A stretch of DNA of 31,501 bases from a virus, in the IMG/VR virus record IMGVR_UViG_3300046501_000129, positions 1-31,501 of that record; one strand, given 5' to 3'. A program made the position numbers and the translations under genes. Every line of letters begins with the position of its first letter. The stretch's first letter is position 1. The notes under the pieces were generated by a model that made no database searches, had not been told where the DNA came from, and saw only the letters and a list, made by a program, of their open reading frames with translations. Shown piece by piece: positions 21,840 through 29,753 of this stretch.

Positions 21840-22085
21840 TTGTTCAACTGGTTTTGGGGACTGTTTCCCTCTAATAAGACTGAATGCATGGCTTGCAATA
21901 GCACATATGCAAAAGATGCAATGAAGGAACTGTGGTATCGTTACGACGACGGCAACGGTTCGACCGGCACCGCGTCCCTTTACATCTGTCAACCCTGTAT
22001 TGACGAGATGGAAAAGCACGTTGAAGACGAGGTGATCGGCTATGAGGATTTCGGAATAGAGGTGGAAGCCGACGATGTCGAATAA
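21840..22085 (+). CDS. Small zinc-ribbon-like protein between genes 44 and 62, 81 aa
   Basis: TTG start at 21840 directly after the gene 44 stop, with GGAGGG seven bases upstream. Two CxxC pairs, C-M-A-C (17-20) and C-Q-P-C (about 50-53), could bind one zinc. The C-terminal 25 residues are strongly acidic. It overlaps gene 62 by 11 bases. In T4, 44 and 62 are adjacent, so this is an insertion between loader subunits. A role in replication or transcription is inferred only from context. Confidence 0.7.
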   Translation: MFNWFWGLFPSNKTECMACNSTYAKDAMKELWYRYDDGNGSTGTASLYICQPCIDEMEKHVEDEVIGYEDFGIEVEADDVE

Positions 22086-22482
22086 AGTGTTTGACTATGT
22101 GAATTCGATCAACTCCGGTCGCGACCCGATGATGAGCGGCGACGATTGGGAAGATGCCGAATCGGGTTACAATGCCTACCTGACCAACATCGCCCTATCC
22201 TATTTCCCCGACACGGTTCTTCATGCCAATCTGATGAACCAGCATTCGCATCTGGACAATCGTCCTCAATACGAATTCCTGTTCAATGCGGTTCGCAAGA
22301 AGAAGCGCTTTTCGAAGTGGCACAAGGCGTCCAACCCGGATGACTTGGAGCTAATTTGTAATCATTACAAGGTCAACAAGAACGTCGGTCGGGAGTATCT
22401 GGCTATGCTCCCGGCTGAAGAAATCGAGAAAATTAAGCAACAATATGCCCAAGGCGGAATAGTAAATAATGCAAGAAAATGA
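22075..22482 (+). CDS. 62: Clamp loader small subunit gp62
   Basis: 135 residues, shorter than T4 gp62 (187). Position between 44 and regA plus segments such as FDYVNSINSGRDPM, YNAYLTNIALSYFPDTVLHANLMN and KKKRFSKWHKA support the call; phage gp62 proteins characteristically have 'nq...ld...qy.fl...irkkKRfsKW'. Non-ATPase subunit completing the 4:1 loader. Start overlaps the zinc-ribbon gene and end overlaps regA by 14 bases. Confidence 0.88.
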   Translation: MSNKVFDYVNSINSGRDPMMSGDDWEDAESGYNAYLTNIALSYFPDTVLHANLMNQHSHLDNRPQYEFLFNAVRKKKRFSKWHKASNPDDLELICNHYKVNKNVGREYLAMLPAEEIEKIKQQYAQGGIVNNARK

Positions 22483-22870
22483 AGACATCTTCAACGGTCT
22501 CGGAGTTGAAATCGTCCTGAGTGCTCCTGAAGACTTCCTGAAGGTGAAAGAAACCCTGACACGCATCGGGGTTGCCTCGCGCAAGACCAATACCCTCACC
22601 CAATCCTGTCACATCCTGCACAAGCGCGGTCGCTATGCGATCATCCACTTCAAGGAATTGTTCATGCTGGACGGCAAGGAAACGACCTTCTCCGAAGAGG
22701 ATCGCGCTCGCCGCAATGCGATCACCCTCCTGCTTCAGGAATGGGGTCTGTTGTCCCCGGTCGAAGACATTCGCGATCCTGTCGCGTCGATGTCAAACAT
22801 CAAAGTTATCTCACACAAGGATCGTGCCAACTGGCAACTGGTCAGCAAATATGCCGTAGGTATCCGCTAA
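22469..22870 (+). CDS. regA: Translational repressor RegA
   Basis: 133 residues (T4: 122; the extra residues are N-terminal). The core EDFLKVKETLTRIGVASRKTNTLTQSCHILHKRGRYAIIHFKELFMLDGK closely follows T4 RegA, as does the end KVISHKDRANWQLVSKYAVG. RegA binds the start regions of early mRNAs, including clamp and loader genes and its own, to shut off their translation. Its start region AGTAAATAATG is AU-rich, as expected for an autoregulated site. Last base overlaps the dUTPase start. Confidence 0.95.
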   Translation: MQENEDIFNGLGVEIVLSAPEDFLKVKETLTRIGVASRKTNTLTQSCHILHKRGRYAIIHFKELFMLDGKETTFSEEDRARRNAITLLLQEWGLLSPVEDIRDPVASMSNIKVISHKDRANWQLVSKYAVGIR

Positions 22871-23385
22871 TGTCAGAACTTCCAACCATCAAACTATTCC
22901 GCCTACGTGAGTCTGCAAATGCTCTGGATTATGGCACTTATCAAGCCGCATGCTTCGATTTATCCGCGTCGTTCGCTCCCGGTCTTGAAATTGCCACGTT
23001 TGACGTGAATAATCACAAGTCCGCCGTACCTGTCACACCTGAACAGGAATACGTCCTTCTTCCCCATGAACGCGCATTGATCCCGACCGGTTGGGTGTTT
23101 GGCATCCCTCGCGGCTATTCCATGCGTGTTCACCCACGCTCGGGTATTGCTTGGAAGAATGGCGTCACCGTCTTCAATTGCGAAGGGGTGATCGATTCTG
23201 ACTACACGCATGAGACCTATGTCATGCTGGTCAACAACTCCACCGAACGTTTCACCATCAAGAACGGCGACCGCATCGCCCAAGCCGAATTGGTTCCCGT
23301 CGTTAGTCATGTGTTCACTGTCACCCATGATCCAATCACCACGACATCAAATCGTATCGGCGGCATCGGCAGTACCGGGGTGTAA
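22870..23385 (+). CDS. dut: dUTP diphosphatase
   Basis: 171 residues starting at ATG 22870, which overlaps the regA stop by one base; an open frame upstream to 22741 is inside regA. Trimeric dUTPase motifs: 1 A-C-F-D-L-S (28-32), 2 H-P-R-S-G (88-92), 3 G-V-I-D-S-D-Y (106-112), 4 G-D-R-I-A-Q-A-E-L (133-141), 5 R-I-G-G-I-G-S-T-G (162-170). Hydrolyses dUTP to dUMP, keeping uracil out of DNA and feeding dTMP synthesis. Stop lies three bases from the convergent HNH gene's stop. Confidence 0.94.
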   Translation: MSELPTIKLFRLRESANALDYGTYQAACFDLSASFAPGLEIATFDVNNHKSAVPVTPEQEYVLLPHERALIPTGWVFGIPRGYSMRVHPRSGIAWKNGVTVFNCEGVIDSDYTHETYVMLVNNSTERFTIKNGDRIAQAELVPVVSHVFTVTHDPITTTSNRIGGIGSTGV

Positions 23386-23388
23386 AAT

Positions 23389-24027
23389 TCACCATCCGTG
23401 GGTATGATGCTTCCATCCTTTGTAGGTGGTGCTCCGGAGACTGCCGTTAGCCAGTCCATACATAGCCTTGATCCCAAGGTCATACTTTTCGCATAATTCG
23501 GTGATATTGTTGGTCGTTACCACTTCGCCATGCGGATTGACGAAACTGTAAGTCTTGTTTCGTCCTCTATTGGATTCTGCGATCTTATCCTTGTGTTCTT
23601 GGCTATGCGGACCATCCTTTTTACCAAGTCTTGCGGCTGACATTTTGGCTCTGGTTTCATCGGTGAAAGGCTTTCTCTTCTTACCTTTTTTGGCGTTGGA
23701 ATTTTCGATGGCAAATAGCTTACGCGCCATCGAAAATTGCGCTGAAGAGATGATTCGTCCATCTACGGACCAAGTCATAGAATTGAGCGCGCATGCCATT
23801 CTGTAGCGGTCCTTACCGTCTACCATCTTTGTCAAAAGTAAATGACAGATGAAATGCTCTTTGGCAGTGAGCAATACTAAGTTAGTCTTCTTGGCTGAAC
23901 CGCCCAATGATTTTGGTATAATGTGATGCCTTTCAAAGTATTCGCCTGAATATTTCTTACGGTCTTGTGTGGAAGCTGCGGCGATTATTTCAAAGTACCA
24001 TTTGGTATATTTTGTTTCCAGAAACAT
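23389..24027 (-). CDS. Free-standing HNH homing endonuclease-like protein, 212 aa
   Basis: Minus-strand gene inserted between dut and gene 43. HNH core: F-E-R-H-H-I-I-P-K-S-L-G-G (31-43; His34/His35), Asn49, and C-terminal His58/His62. Residues about 119-157 hold two NUMOD3-like helices (TDETRAKMSAARLGKK and SQEHKDKIAESNRGR), then a DNA-binding-type end with THGEV/TNNITELCEKYDLG and YKGWKHH, as in HNH homing enzymes of phages. The coding sequence looks more AT-rich than its neighbours. It has its own late promoter on this strand and AGGAGA upstream. Probable selfish element; target unknown. Confidence 0.85.
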   Translation of the reverse strand: MFLETKYTKWYFEIIAAASTQDRKKYSGEYFERHHIIPKSLGGSAKKTNLVLLTAKEHFICHLLLTKMVDGKDRYRMACALNSMTWSVDGRIISSAQFSMARKLFAIENSNAKKGKKRKPFTDETRAKMSAARLGKKDGPHSQEHKDKIAESNRGRNKTYSFVNPHGEVVTTNNITELCEKYDLGIKAMYGLANGSLRSTTYKGWKHHTHGW

Positions 24028-24057
24028 CTAATGAATATTCTCTCCTATTGAAAAGAA

Positions 24058-24065
24058 TATTTATA
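24058..24065 (-). promoter_or_regulatory. Late promoter TATAAATA for the HNH gene (minus strand)
   Basis: The minus strand reads TATAAATA at 24065-24058, 31 bases before the HNH start, with AGGAGA between. Exact T4 late consensus, placed in the 57-base gap shared with gene 43's leader on the other strand. Confidence 0.7.
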
Positions 24066-24084
24066 AAAATCGAGAATTTGAGAA

Positions 24085-26598
24085 TTGAGCTTATTTCCAA
24101 CGAACGTACGCAAGTACGGAAAGGAACTTCTGGTCAAAGAAGTTCACAACGGCAAGCGCACTCGGATGAAAGTCCCGTACAAGCCGTATCTGTTCGTTCA
24201 AGCAAAGCCCGACACTGAAGCATTACACTTCACCGCATGGAACAAACCGGTCTCAAAGATCGACTTTGAATCCATGCGGGAAGCAAAGGAATTCGTTGAA
24301 AATTACAAGGACGTTTCCGGCTTCGAATGGCATGGCTTGGATGACTTCCAATACGTTTTCATGAACGACAACTACTCCGGGGAATTTGACCCGGACTATA
24401 TCAATATCGTCTCCCTCGATATCGAGACCATGTCGGACGACGGGTTCCCCGAACCTGAGAAAGCCGACAAGGAGTTCACTGCCATCACCATGTCACTTCG
24501 TGGTGAATTCGTGGTGATTGGCAACGGCAACTATGTCCCGCACCGTCCCAACGTCCGGTACATCAAGTGCGATAGCGAAGCGCTGTTGCTTCAGACCTTC
24601 GTTGAAGAATTCGCCAAGCTGGACGCTGACATTGTCACCGGGTGGAACGTGGATCGCTTCGACATGACCTATCTTGTCAACCGGATCATTCGTATCCTTG
24701 ACGAGAAGTGGGCATCGCGTCTGTCCCCATGGGGCATCATTCAGGCTCGCACCAAGCGCGATGTCGAGAAGAACGAATACGAAGGCTATGACATCTATGG
24801 TATCGAAGTGCTCGATTACCTTGATCTGTACAAGAAATGGACCTTCGTCAAACGTGAGACCTATCGTCTCGAATTCATTGCCAAAGCGGAAGAACTGGAA
24901 AGCGGCAAGCTCGACTACAAGGAACTTGGCTACAAAGACCTTCACGACCTGTACACCCGCAACTACCAGCTTTATGTTGAATACAACATTCAAGATACTG
25001 AAGTCATCAACCTCTTGGAAGAGAAGCTGAAGCTGATCGCCCTCGTTCAGGCTGTGGCGTATCAGGCAAAGATCAATTATACCGATACGTTCTCTCCGGT
25101 GAAGACATGGGATGTGATCATCCATAACTTCCTGATGGCACGCAATCAGGTTGTTCCGCGCAAGAAGGTATCGCTGCGCTCCGACGAGTTTGCCGGGGGT
25201 TTCGTCAAGGAACCAATCCCGCGCATGTACGAATGGGTTGTGTCCGAAGACTTGGACTCGCTCTATCCGCACAACATCATGCAGAACAACATCTCTCCGG
25301 AGATGTATCGCGGCAAGCTCGACATGCCTTCCTTGACGGTGGATGCCATCGTTGACGGGGCACTGGACAATCCTCACGTTCAAAATTATTTGAAGACAAA
25401 TAATCTGGCGATTGCCCCGAATCGGACCTTATGGGATAGGTCAAGTCAAGGCTTCTTGGCGGAACTCATGGAAAAATTCTATGCTGAACGCAAAGAATTC
25501 AAGAAGATGAGTATCGAGAACAAGAAGCTCTACGAAAAGACCCAAGACCCGAAATACAAGAAGCTGTCGGTCCTCTACGATACCATTCAGCTTGCCCGTA
25601 AGGTTCTGTTGAACTCTGCCTATGGCGCTCTCGCCAATACCTATTTCCGCTGGTACAATATCGACTATGCCGAAGCGGTCACGACGACCGGTCAGTTGGT
25701 CATTCAGGTAACATCGCGCGAAGTCAACAAATACTTCAATAAAATCCTCGGGACGACTGACGTTGACTATATCATCGCCAACGATACCGACTCGATGTAT
25801 ATTGAATTCAAGGGCATCGTTGACAAGTTCTGTGAAGGCAAGACCAAGCACGAGACGGTTGATTTCATCGACAAGATGTGCAAGGAAGCGCTTGAACCAT
25901 ACCTGACGAAGGTGTTCGAAGGCATCGCGGTCTATACCAATGCCTATGCCCAAAAGATGAACATGAAGCGGGAAGCGATTTCCGACCGTGGCATCTGGAC
26001 CGGCAAGAAGCGGTACATCCTCAACATCTACGACCTTGAAGGGGTTCGTTTCGAGACGCCGAAGCTGAAGTTCACCGGGCTTGAAGTCGTTCGCTCGACT
26101 ACCCCGGCTGTCTGCCGTGAGAAGATTCGTGACGCCTTCAAGGTGGTCATGAACGGCACCAACGACGATCTGATCGAATACATCGACGCATTCCGGAAGG
26201 AATTCTACGAGATGCCGTTTGATAAGGTGGCGCGCAATTCCGGCGTTAGGGGAATGGAGAAGTATTACGACCGGCACGACCGGTGGAAGTCTGGTGCTCC
26301 AACCCATGTCAAGGGTGCTCTGACCTACAACGAACTGATCGAACAGCGCAAGCTTCAGAAGGTTCTCCCCAAGCTCCGGGACGGCGACAAGATCAGGTAT
26401 GCAACGTTGAAGCAGCCAAACCCGACCTTCGACAAGGTCATCTCATGCCCGGGCGAATTGCCTCCGGAGATGGCTGACCTTGCCCAGTACATCGACTATT
26501 CTGCCCAGTTTGAAAAAACGTTCCTTGCCCCGATGGCAAACATCCTGAACGTCATCGGTTGGGATACGGAACATCGTGCGACCCTAGACTGTTTCTAG
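24085..26598 (+). CDS. 43: DNA polymerase gp43
   Basis: 837 residues (T4: 898), family B polymerase with 3'-5' exonuclease. TTG 24085 is chosen: the resulting start MSLFPTNVRKYGK fits the family's FYTNV opening. Exonuclease motifs: DIET (about 112-115), TGWNVDRFDM (exo II), YNIQDTEVINLL (exo III). Polymerase motifs: A E-D-L-D-S-L-Y-P, B L-L-N-S-A-Y-G-A with TTTGQ, C N-D-T-D-S-M. The end ...DTEHRATLDCF should carry the clamp-binding tail. The gene is intact with no intron or split. Its stop lies in a hairpin at 26581-26601. No strong promoter is visible immediately upstream. Confidence 0.97.
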   Translation: MSLFPTNVRKYGKELLVKEVHNGKRTRMKVPYKPYLFVQAKPDTEALHFTAWNKPVSKIDFESMREAKEFVENYKDVSGFEWHGLDDFQYVFMNDNYSGEFDPDYINIVSLDIETMSDDGFPEPEKADKEFTAITMSLRGEFVVIGNGNYVPHRPNVRYIKCDSEALLLQTFVEEFAKLDADIVTGWNVDRFDMTYLVNRIIRILDEKWASRLSPWGIIQARTKRDVEKNEYEGYDIYGIEVLDYLDLYKKWTFVKRETYRLEFIAKAEELESGKLDYKELGYKDLHDLYTRNYQLYVEYNIQDTEVINLLEEKLKLIALVQAVAYQAKINYTDTFSPVKTWDVIIHNFLMARNQVVPRKKVSLRSDEFAGGFVKEPIPRMYEWVVSEDLDSLYPHNIMQNNISPEMYRGKLDMPSLTVDAIVDGALDNPHVQNYLKTNNLAIAPNRTLWDRSSQGFLAELMEKFYAERKEFKKMSIENKKLYEKTQDPKYKKLSVLYDTIQLARKVLLNSAYGALANTYFRWYNIDYAEAVTTTGQLVIQVTSREVNKYFNKILGTTDVDYIIANDTDSMYIEFKGIVDKFCEGKTKHETVDFIDKMCKEALEPYLTKVFEGIAVYTNAYAQKMNMKREAISDRGIWTGKKRYILNIYDLEGVRFETPKLKFTGLEVVRSTTPAVCREKIRDAFKVVMNGTNDDLIEYIDAFRKEFYEMPFDKVARNSGVRGMEKYYDRHDRWKSGAPTHVKGALTYNELIEQRKLQKVLPKLRDGDKIRYATLKQPNPTFDKVISCPGELPPEMADLAQYIDYSAQFEKTFLAPMANILNVIGWDTEHRATLDCF

Positions 26599-26601
26599 GG
26601 T
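26581..26601 (+). terminator. Hairpin overlapping the gene 43 stop codon
   Basis: ACCCTAGA and TCTAGGGT form an 8-base perfect stem with loop CTGTT; the TAG stop of gene 43 is in the right arm. No T-tract follows, so it may be a weak terminator, an mRNA-stabilising end or a processing site. The next promoter's -35 begins at its last base. Confidence 0.45.
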
Positions 26602-26629
26602 TGCCATCCCCTTAATTTTGCTATATACT
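26601..26629 (+). promoter_or_regulatory. Sigma70-type promoter for the uvsX-41 operon
   Basis: TTGCCA (26601-26606), 17 bases, TATACT (26624-26629): one mismatch from consensus in each box. It lies 13 bases before the 35-aa frame and 142 before uvsX. Confidence 0.7.
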
Positions 26630-26641
26630 AATGGTTCAATC

Positions 26642-26749
26642 ATGAAAATTATTGGAACTGATAACTACGGTCGTGAGTCCGTAGCTGATATTCTTGTCTG
26701 TGAGAATGTCAACGAGTCTTACGGCGCTCAACAAATTCCATACATCTAA
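26642..26749 (+). CDS. 35-aa conserved-looking microprotein upstream of uvsX
   Basis: ATG at 26642, stop TAA 26747-26749. Product of 35 residues with the pattern GTDNYGRESVADILVCENVNESYG, which resembles short phage peptides that begin with 'DNydRE.vaDilV' and may mark a conserved family. The ribosome site is poor (the start is close to the promoter). First frame of the uvsX transcript; function unknown. Confidence 0.5.
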   Translation: MKIIGTDNYGRESVADILVCENVNESYGAQQIPYI

Positions 26750-26770
26750 CATACGAGACGCAAAGGATAT

Positions 26771-27853
26771 ATGTCACCACTAAGAGATCGCATGCTGAAG
26801 GTTGGTTCTACCAAGACCGCCTCAGTTCTTTCCAAATCTGTCATTTTCAACGAAAAAGACCTAATCACCACTAACCTGCCGATCCTGAACATCGCCCTAT
26901 CCGGCGAAATCGACGGCGGTCTTGCCTCCGGTGTCACGTACGTCGCAGGCGCATCCAAGAGCTTTAAGACACTTGTGATGCTCTACCTTCTCAAGGCATA
27001 CTTTGAGAAGTATCCGGATTCCATTTGTCTGTTCTACGACAACGAATTCGGGGCAACGCCAGAGTACCTTGAGGCGTTTGGTATCGATCCTGATCGGATC
27101 ATTCACATCCCCACGACCAACATTGAAGAACTGAAGTTTGACGCCATCCAGCGTCTTGACGAACTGAAGCGCGACGACAAGGTCATTATCATGATCGACT
27201 CGCTCGGGAACATCGCTTCCAAGAAGGAAGTCGAAGACGCGCTTGAAGGCAAGGGTACTATCGACATGACCCGTGCCAAGCAGTTGAAGAGCTTCTTCCG
27301 ACTGGTTACCCCGCACCTGACCATCAAGGACATCCCCTTGATTGCTATTCAGCACGTCTACAAGGAACAGGGTTCGATGTATCCGCAAGACGTGATCGCT
27401 GGTGGTACGGGCGGCATCTATTCGTCCAACGCCATCTTGAAGATCACCAAGCAACAGGTCAAGGAAGGCACCGAACTTGTCGGCTGGCAATTCACGATCA
27501 ATATCGAGAAAAGCCGTCTGGTTCAGGAAAAGTCGAAGCTGCCATTCACCGTTCTCTACGATGGTGGTATCTCGAAATATTCCGGTCTGATGGACATCGC
27601 CCTTGAAGGACAGTTTGTCGTCAAGCCGTCCAATGGCTGGTATTCAAAGGTCGATCCGGAGACCGGTGAGATTTCCGACAAGAAATACCGGATGAAGGAC
27701 ACCGACACCAAAGAGTTTTGGGGTGATGTTCTGACCAATCCGAAGTTCAAGGAATACGTCAAGAAGACTTACAAGCTTGGTAAGTTGGACGTGAAGGCTG
27801 ACGAAGACGAAAGCGGCTATGTCGCAGAAAGTGAGGAAATAGATCAAGAATGA
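26771..27853 (+). CDS. uvsX: Recombinase UvsX (RecA-like)
   Basis: 360 residues (T4: 391). Walker A G-A-S-K-S-F-K-T (60-67) is the UvsX form, followed by LFYDNEFGATPEYLEAFGID, Walker B VIIMIDSLGN (about 137-146), and the LTIKDIPLIAIQHVY and GGTGGIYSSNAIL segments. The last 30 residues are acidic. It forms filaments on single-stranded DNA for strand exchange and replication restart, with UvsY and gp41. AAAGGAT precedes the ATG; stop overlaps gene 41 by four bases. Confidence 0.96.
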   Translation: MSPLRDRMLKVGSTKTASVLSKSVIFNEKDLITTNLPILNIALSGEIDGGLASGVTYVAGASKSFKTLVMLYLLKAYFEKYPDSICLFYDNEFGATPEYLEAFGIDPDRIIHIPTTNIEELKFDAIQRLDELKRDDKVIIMIDSLGNIASKKEVEDALEGKGTIDMTRAKQLKSFFRLVTPHLTIKDIPLIAIQHVYKEQGSMYPQDVIAGGTGGIYSSNAILKITKQQVKEGTELVGWQFTINIEKSRLVQEKSKLPFTVLYDGGISKYSGLMDIALEGQFVVKPSNGWYSKVDPETGEISDKKYRMKDTDTKEFWGDVLTNPKFKEYVKKTYKLGKLDVKADEDESGYVAESEEIDQE

Positions 27854-29265
27854 TTGAAAATATCGTACTCAGTAACCTCATATACAATGAAGAGTATATG
27901 AGGAAGGTTCTACCTTACCTGAAGGACGAATACTTTCAAGACCCGAACGAAAAAGTTCTTTTCAATACGATCCATTCCTTTGTGACCAAGTACAATAGCC
28001 TTCCCTCAAAAGAGGCTATTGTACTATCATTCAACGATGACCGGAAGATCAACGAAGATGCTTTTGAAGGTCTTGTTGGACTTGTAGATGTTCTGAAGGC
28101 TGACCCGCTTACCGATGGTACATGGCTGGTCAACGAAACCGAGAAGTTCTGTAAGGACCGCGCCTTGTACAACGCCGTCAAGGTGGCGATCAAGGTATTC
28201 GACCAGAAGGATGACAAGAATGCCGTTGATCCGGGACAACTGCCCGGGCTGATCAGCGAAGCATTGGCAGTCTCGTTCGACCAGCATCTTGGTCACGATT
28301 ACCTTGATGATTGGGAGAAGCAATACGAGTATTACCATAGCAAGGAAGAAAAGCTCGAATTCGATCTTGAAATGTTCAATAAGATCACCAAGGGTGGTGT
28401 TGGACGCAAGGCACTGATCATGTGTATGGCACCGACCGGGGTTGGCAAATCCTTGTGGATGTGTCACGCGGCGGCGGCAAACCTCACAGCCGGTAAGAAC
28501 GTCCTCTATATCACCCTTGAAATGAGCGAGGAAATGACTCGCGAACGCATCGACGCCAATCTTCTTGACGTGTCGATGGACGAACTGCGCACTCTCCCCA
28601 AGGAGATGTATCTGAACAAGATTTCCCGGGTAAAGCGCAACACCCCCGGCAAGTTGATCATCAAGGAATACCCGACCAGTTCGGCACACGTTGGTCACTT
28701 CCGACACTTCATCAACGAACTGAAGCTGAAGAAGAAGTTCAAGCCTGATGTCATCTATATCGATTACCTGAACATCTGCGCATCGTCGCGACTGAAGGCA
28801 AACGGGACGGTCAACTCCTACACCCTGATCAAGTCAGTGGCAGAAGAGCTTCGCGCCTTGGCAATTGAACTCAACCTGCCGATCTTCACGGCTACACAGA
28901 CGAACCGAAACGGCATGAACAATTCAGACGTTGAAATCACCGATACCTCCGAATCAATCGGCATCACCCATACGGTGGATATGATGTTCGTTCTGATCCG
29001 AACCGAAGAGCTAGACTCGCTAGGTCAAGTCATGGTCAAACAGTTGAAGAACCGTTGGAGTGACAAGGCTGACAACATGAGGTTTGTCATCGGTCTCGAC
29101 AAGAAGAAAATGCGCTTCTACGACGTGGAACAGGAAGCCCAAGACGAACTCATTCAGGATCGCCCAACCATGGATCAAACCGCGTTTGGCGAACGTATGG
29201 ATGACGACGACGCACCATTCAGTGGTGGGTTCAAACGCAAGCCGTCGTTCTCAGGATTTAAGTAA
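27850..29265 (+). CDS. 41: Replicative helicase gp41 (DnaB-like)
   Basis: 471 residues (T4: 475). N-terminal domain (about 1-125, IENIVLSNLIYNEEYMRKVLPYLKDEYF), then RecA-like ATPase with Walker A A-P-T-G-V-G-K-S (about 194-201), LYITLEMSEE, Walker B D-V-I-Y-I-D-Y-L-N (about 300-309) and TATQTNRNG. Hexameric 5'-3' helicase of the phage fork, which also recruits primase. ATGA overlap with uvsX gives coupled translation. Last base overlaps the next start. Confidence 0.96.
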   Translation: MIENIVLSNLIYNEEYMRKVLPYLKDEYFQDPNEKVLFNTIHSFVTKYNSLPSKEAIVLSFNDDRKINEDAFEGLVGLVDVLKADPLTDGTWLVNETEKFCKDRALYNAVKVAIKVFDQKDDKNAVDPGQLPGLISEALAVSFDQHLGHDYLDDWEKQYEYYHSKEEKLEFDLEMFNKITKGGVGRKALIMCMAPTGVGKSLWMCHAAAANLTAGKNVLYITLEMSEEMTRERIDANLLDVSMDELRTLPKEMYLNKISRVKRNTPGKLIIKEYPTSSAHVGHFRHFINELKLKKKFKPDVIYIDYLNICASSRLKANGTVNSYTLIKSVAEELRALAIELNLPIFTATQTNRNGMNNSDVEITDTSESIGITHTVDMMFVLIRTEELDSLGQVMVKQLKNRWSDKADNMRFVIGLDKKKMRFYDVEQEAQDELIQDRPTMDQTAFGERMDDDDAPFSGGFKRKPSFSGFK

Positions 29266-29567
29266 TGAACACATACCAGATTAAAGTTATCATCGACGGG
29301 GTTGTTCGCTCCGTCGATGTGAAGCATGACGGCACTCGCCTGACGATTTTCAAATCGTACGAGATGGGCGACCTTGAATGGACCAAAGCCGCCAAGAAGA
29401 TTGCCATCGAATGCTATGGAAACGACAAGCAGTTGAAGGGGACGGTTGAATATCATCTTTCCCCGGGACTGTGGTGTACCCACACAATCGATTACGACGC
29501 GTTTCGTGGCTCCTTTATCGAAGCACAATATTTCATCGACAACGTAACGGAAACAAAGAATGACTGA
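29265..29567 (+). CDS. Unknown protein after helicase gene, 100 aa
   Basis: Starts in a TAATG overlap with gene 41 and overlaps the following gene by eight bases. The product begins with alternating beta residues (YQIKVIIDGVVRSVDVKHDG) and includes Trp/Tyr-rich segments; no cysteine motif or membrane span. Being coupled to gp41 suggests a replication-operon role, but nothing in the sequence identifies it. Confidence 0.75.
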   Translation: MNTYQIKVIIDGVVRSVDVKHDGTRLTIFKSYEMGDLEWTKAAKKIAIECYGNDKQLKGTVEYHLSPGLWCTHTIDYDAFRGSFIEAQYFIDNVTETKND

Positions 29568-29748
29568 CAAAATTGACCCAACCTTCACCAGCATCTACCA
29601 ACTGACTGATCCGGAAATCCGGGTGGAAGCGCTACGCCTCGCCAAGAACCTTCCATACATCAATACGGCTGGTGAACTGATCAACGCGGCAACCGCCATT
29701 GACTATTTCATCCGCAACGGCAAGCTGGACCCGGCAAAAGCCGTATAA
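29560..29748 (+). CDS. Small unknown protein, 62 aa
   Basis: ATG at 29560 inside the preceding gene's end. The product appears helical (PEIRVEALRLAKNLPYINTAGELINAATAIDYFIRNG) and might be a small DNA- or protein-binding domain. Last gene of the uvsX transcript; the terminator/promoter element follows 18 bases downstream. Function unknown. Confidence 0.7.
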   Translation: MTDKIDPTFTSIYQLTDPEIRVEALRLAKNLPYINTAGELINAATAIDYFIRNGKLDPAKAV

Positions 29749-29753
29749 TAATT

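Noticed and set aside
22741-22869. Longer dUTPase start at 22741
   Set aside because: The extra 43 codons lie entirely within regA in another frame, and dUTPase homology begins just after ATG 22870.
24493-26307. Two long minus-strand open frames inside the polymerase gene
   Set aside because: Gene 43 motifs are intact across both regions on the plus strand, and the antisense frames lack start signals and domains.
24085-26598. Possible intron or split in DNA polymerase next to the homing-endonuclease gene
   Set aside because: All exonuclease and polymerase motifs lie in one uninterrupted frame, so there is no intron or split.
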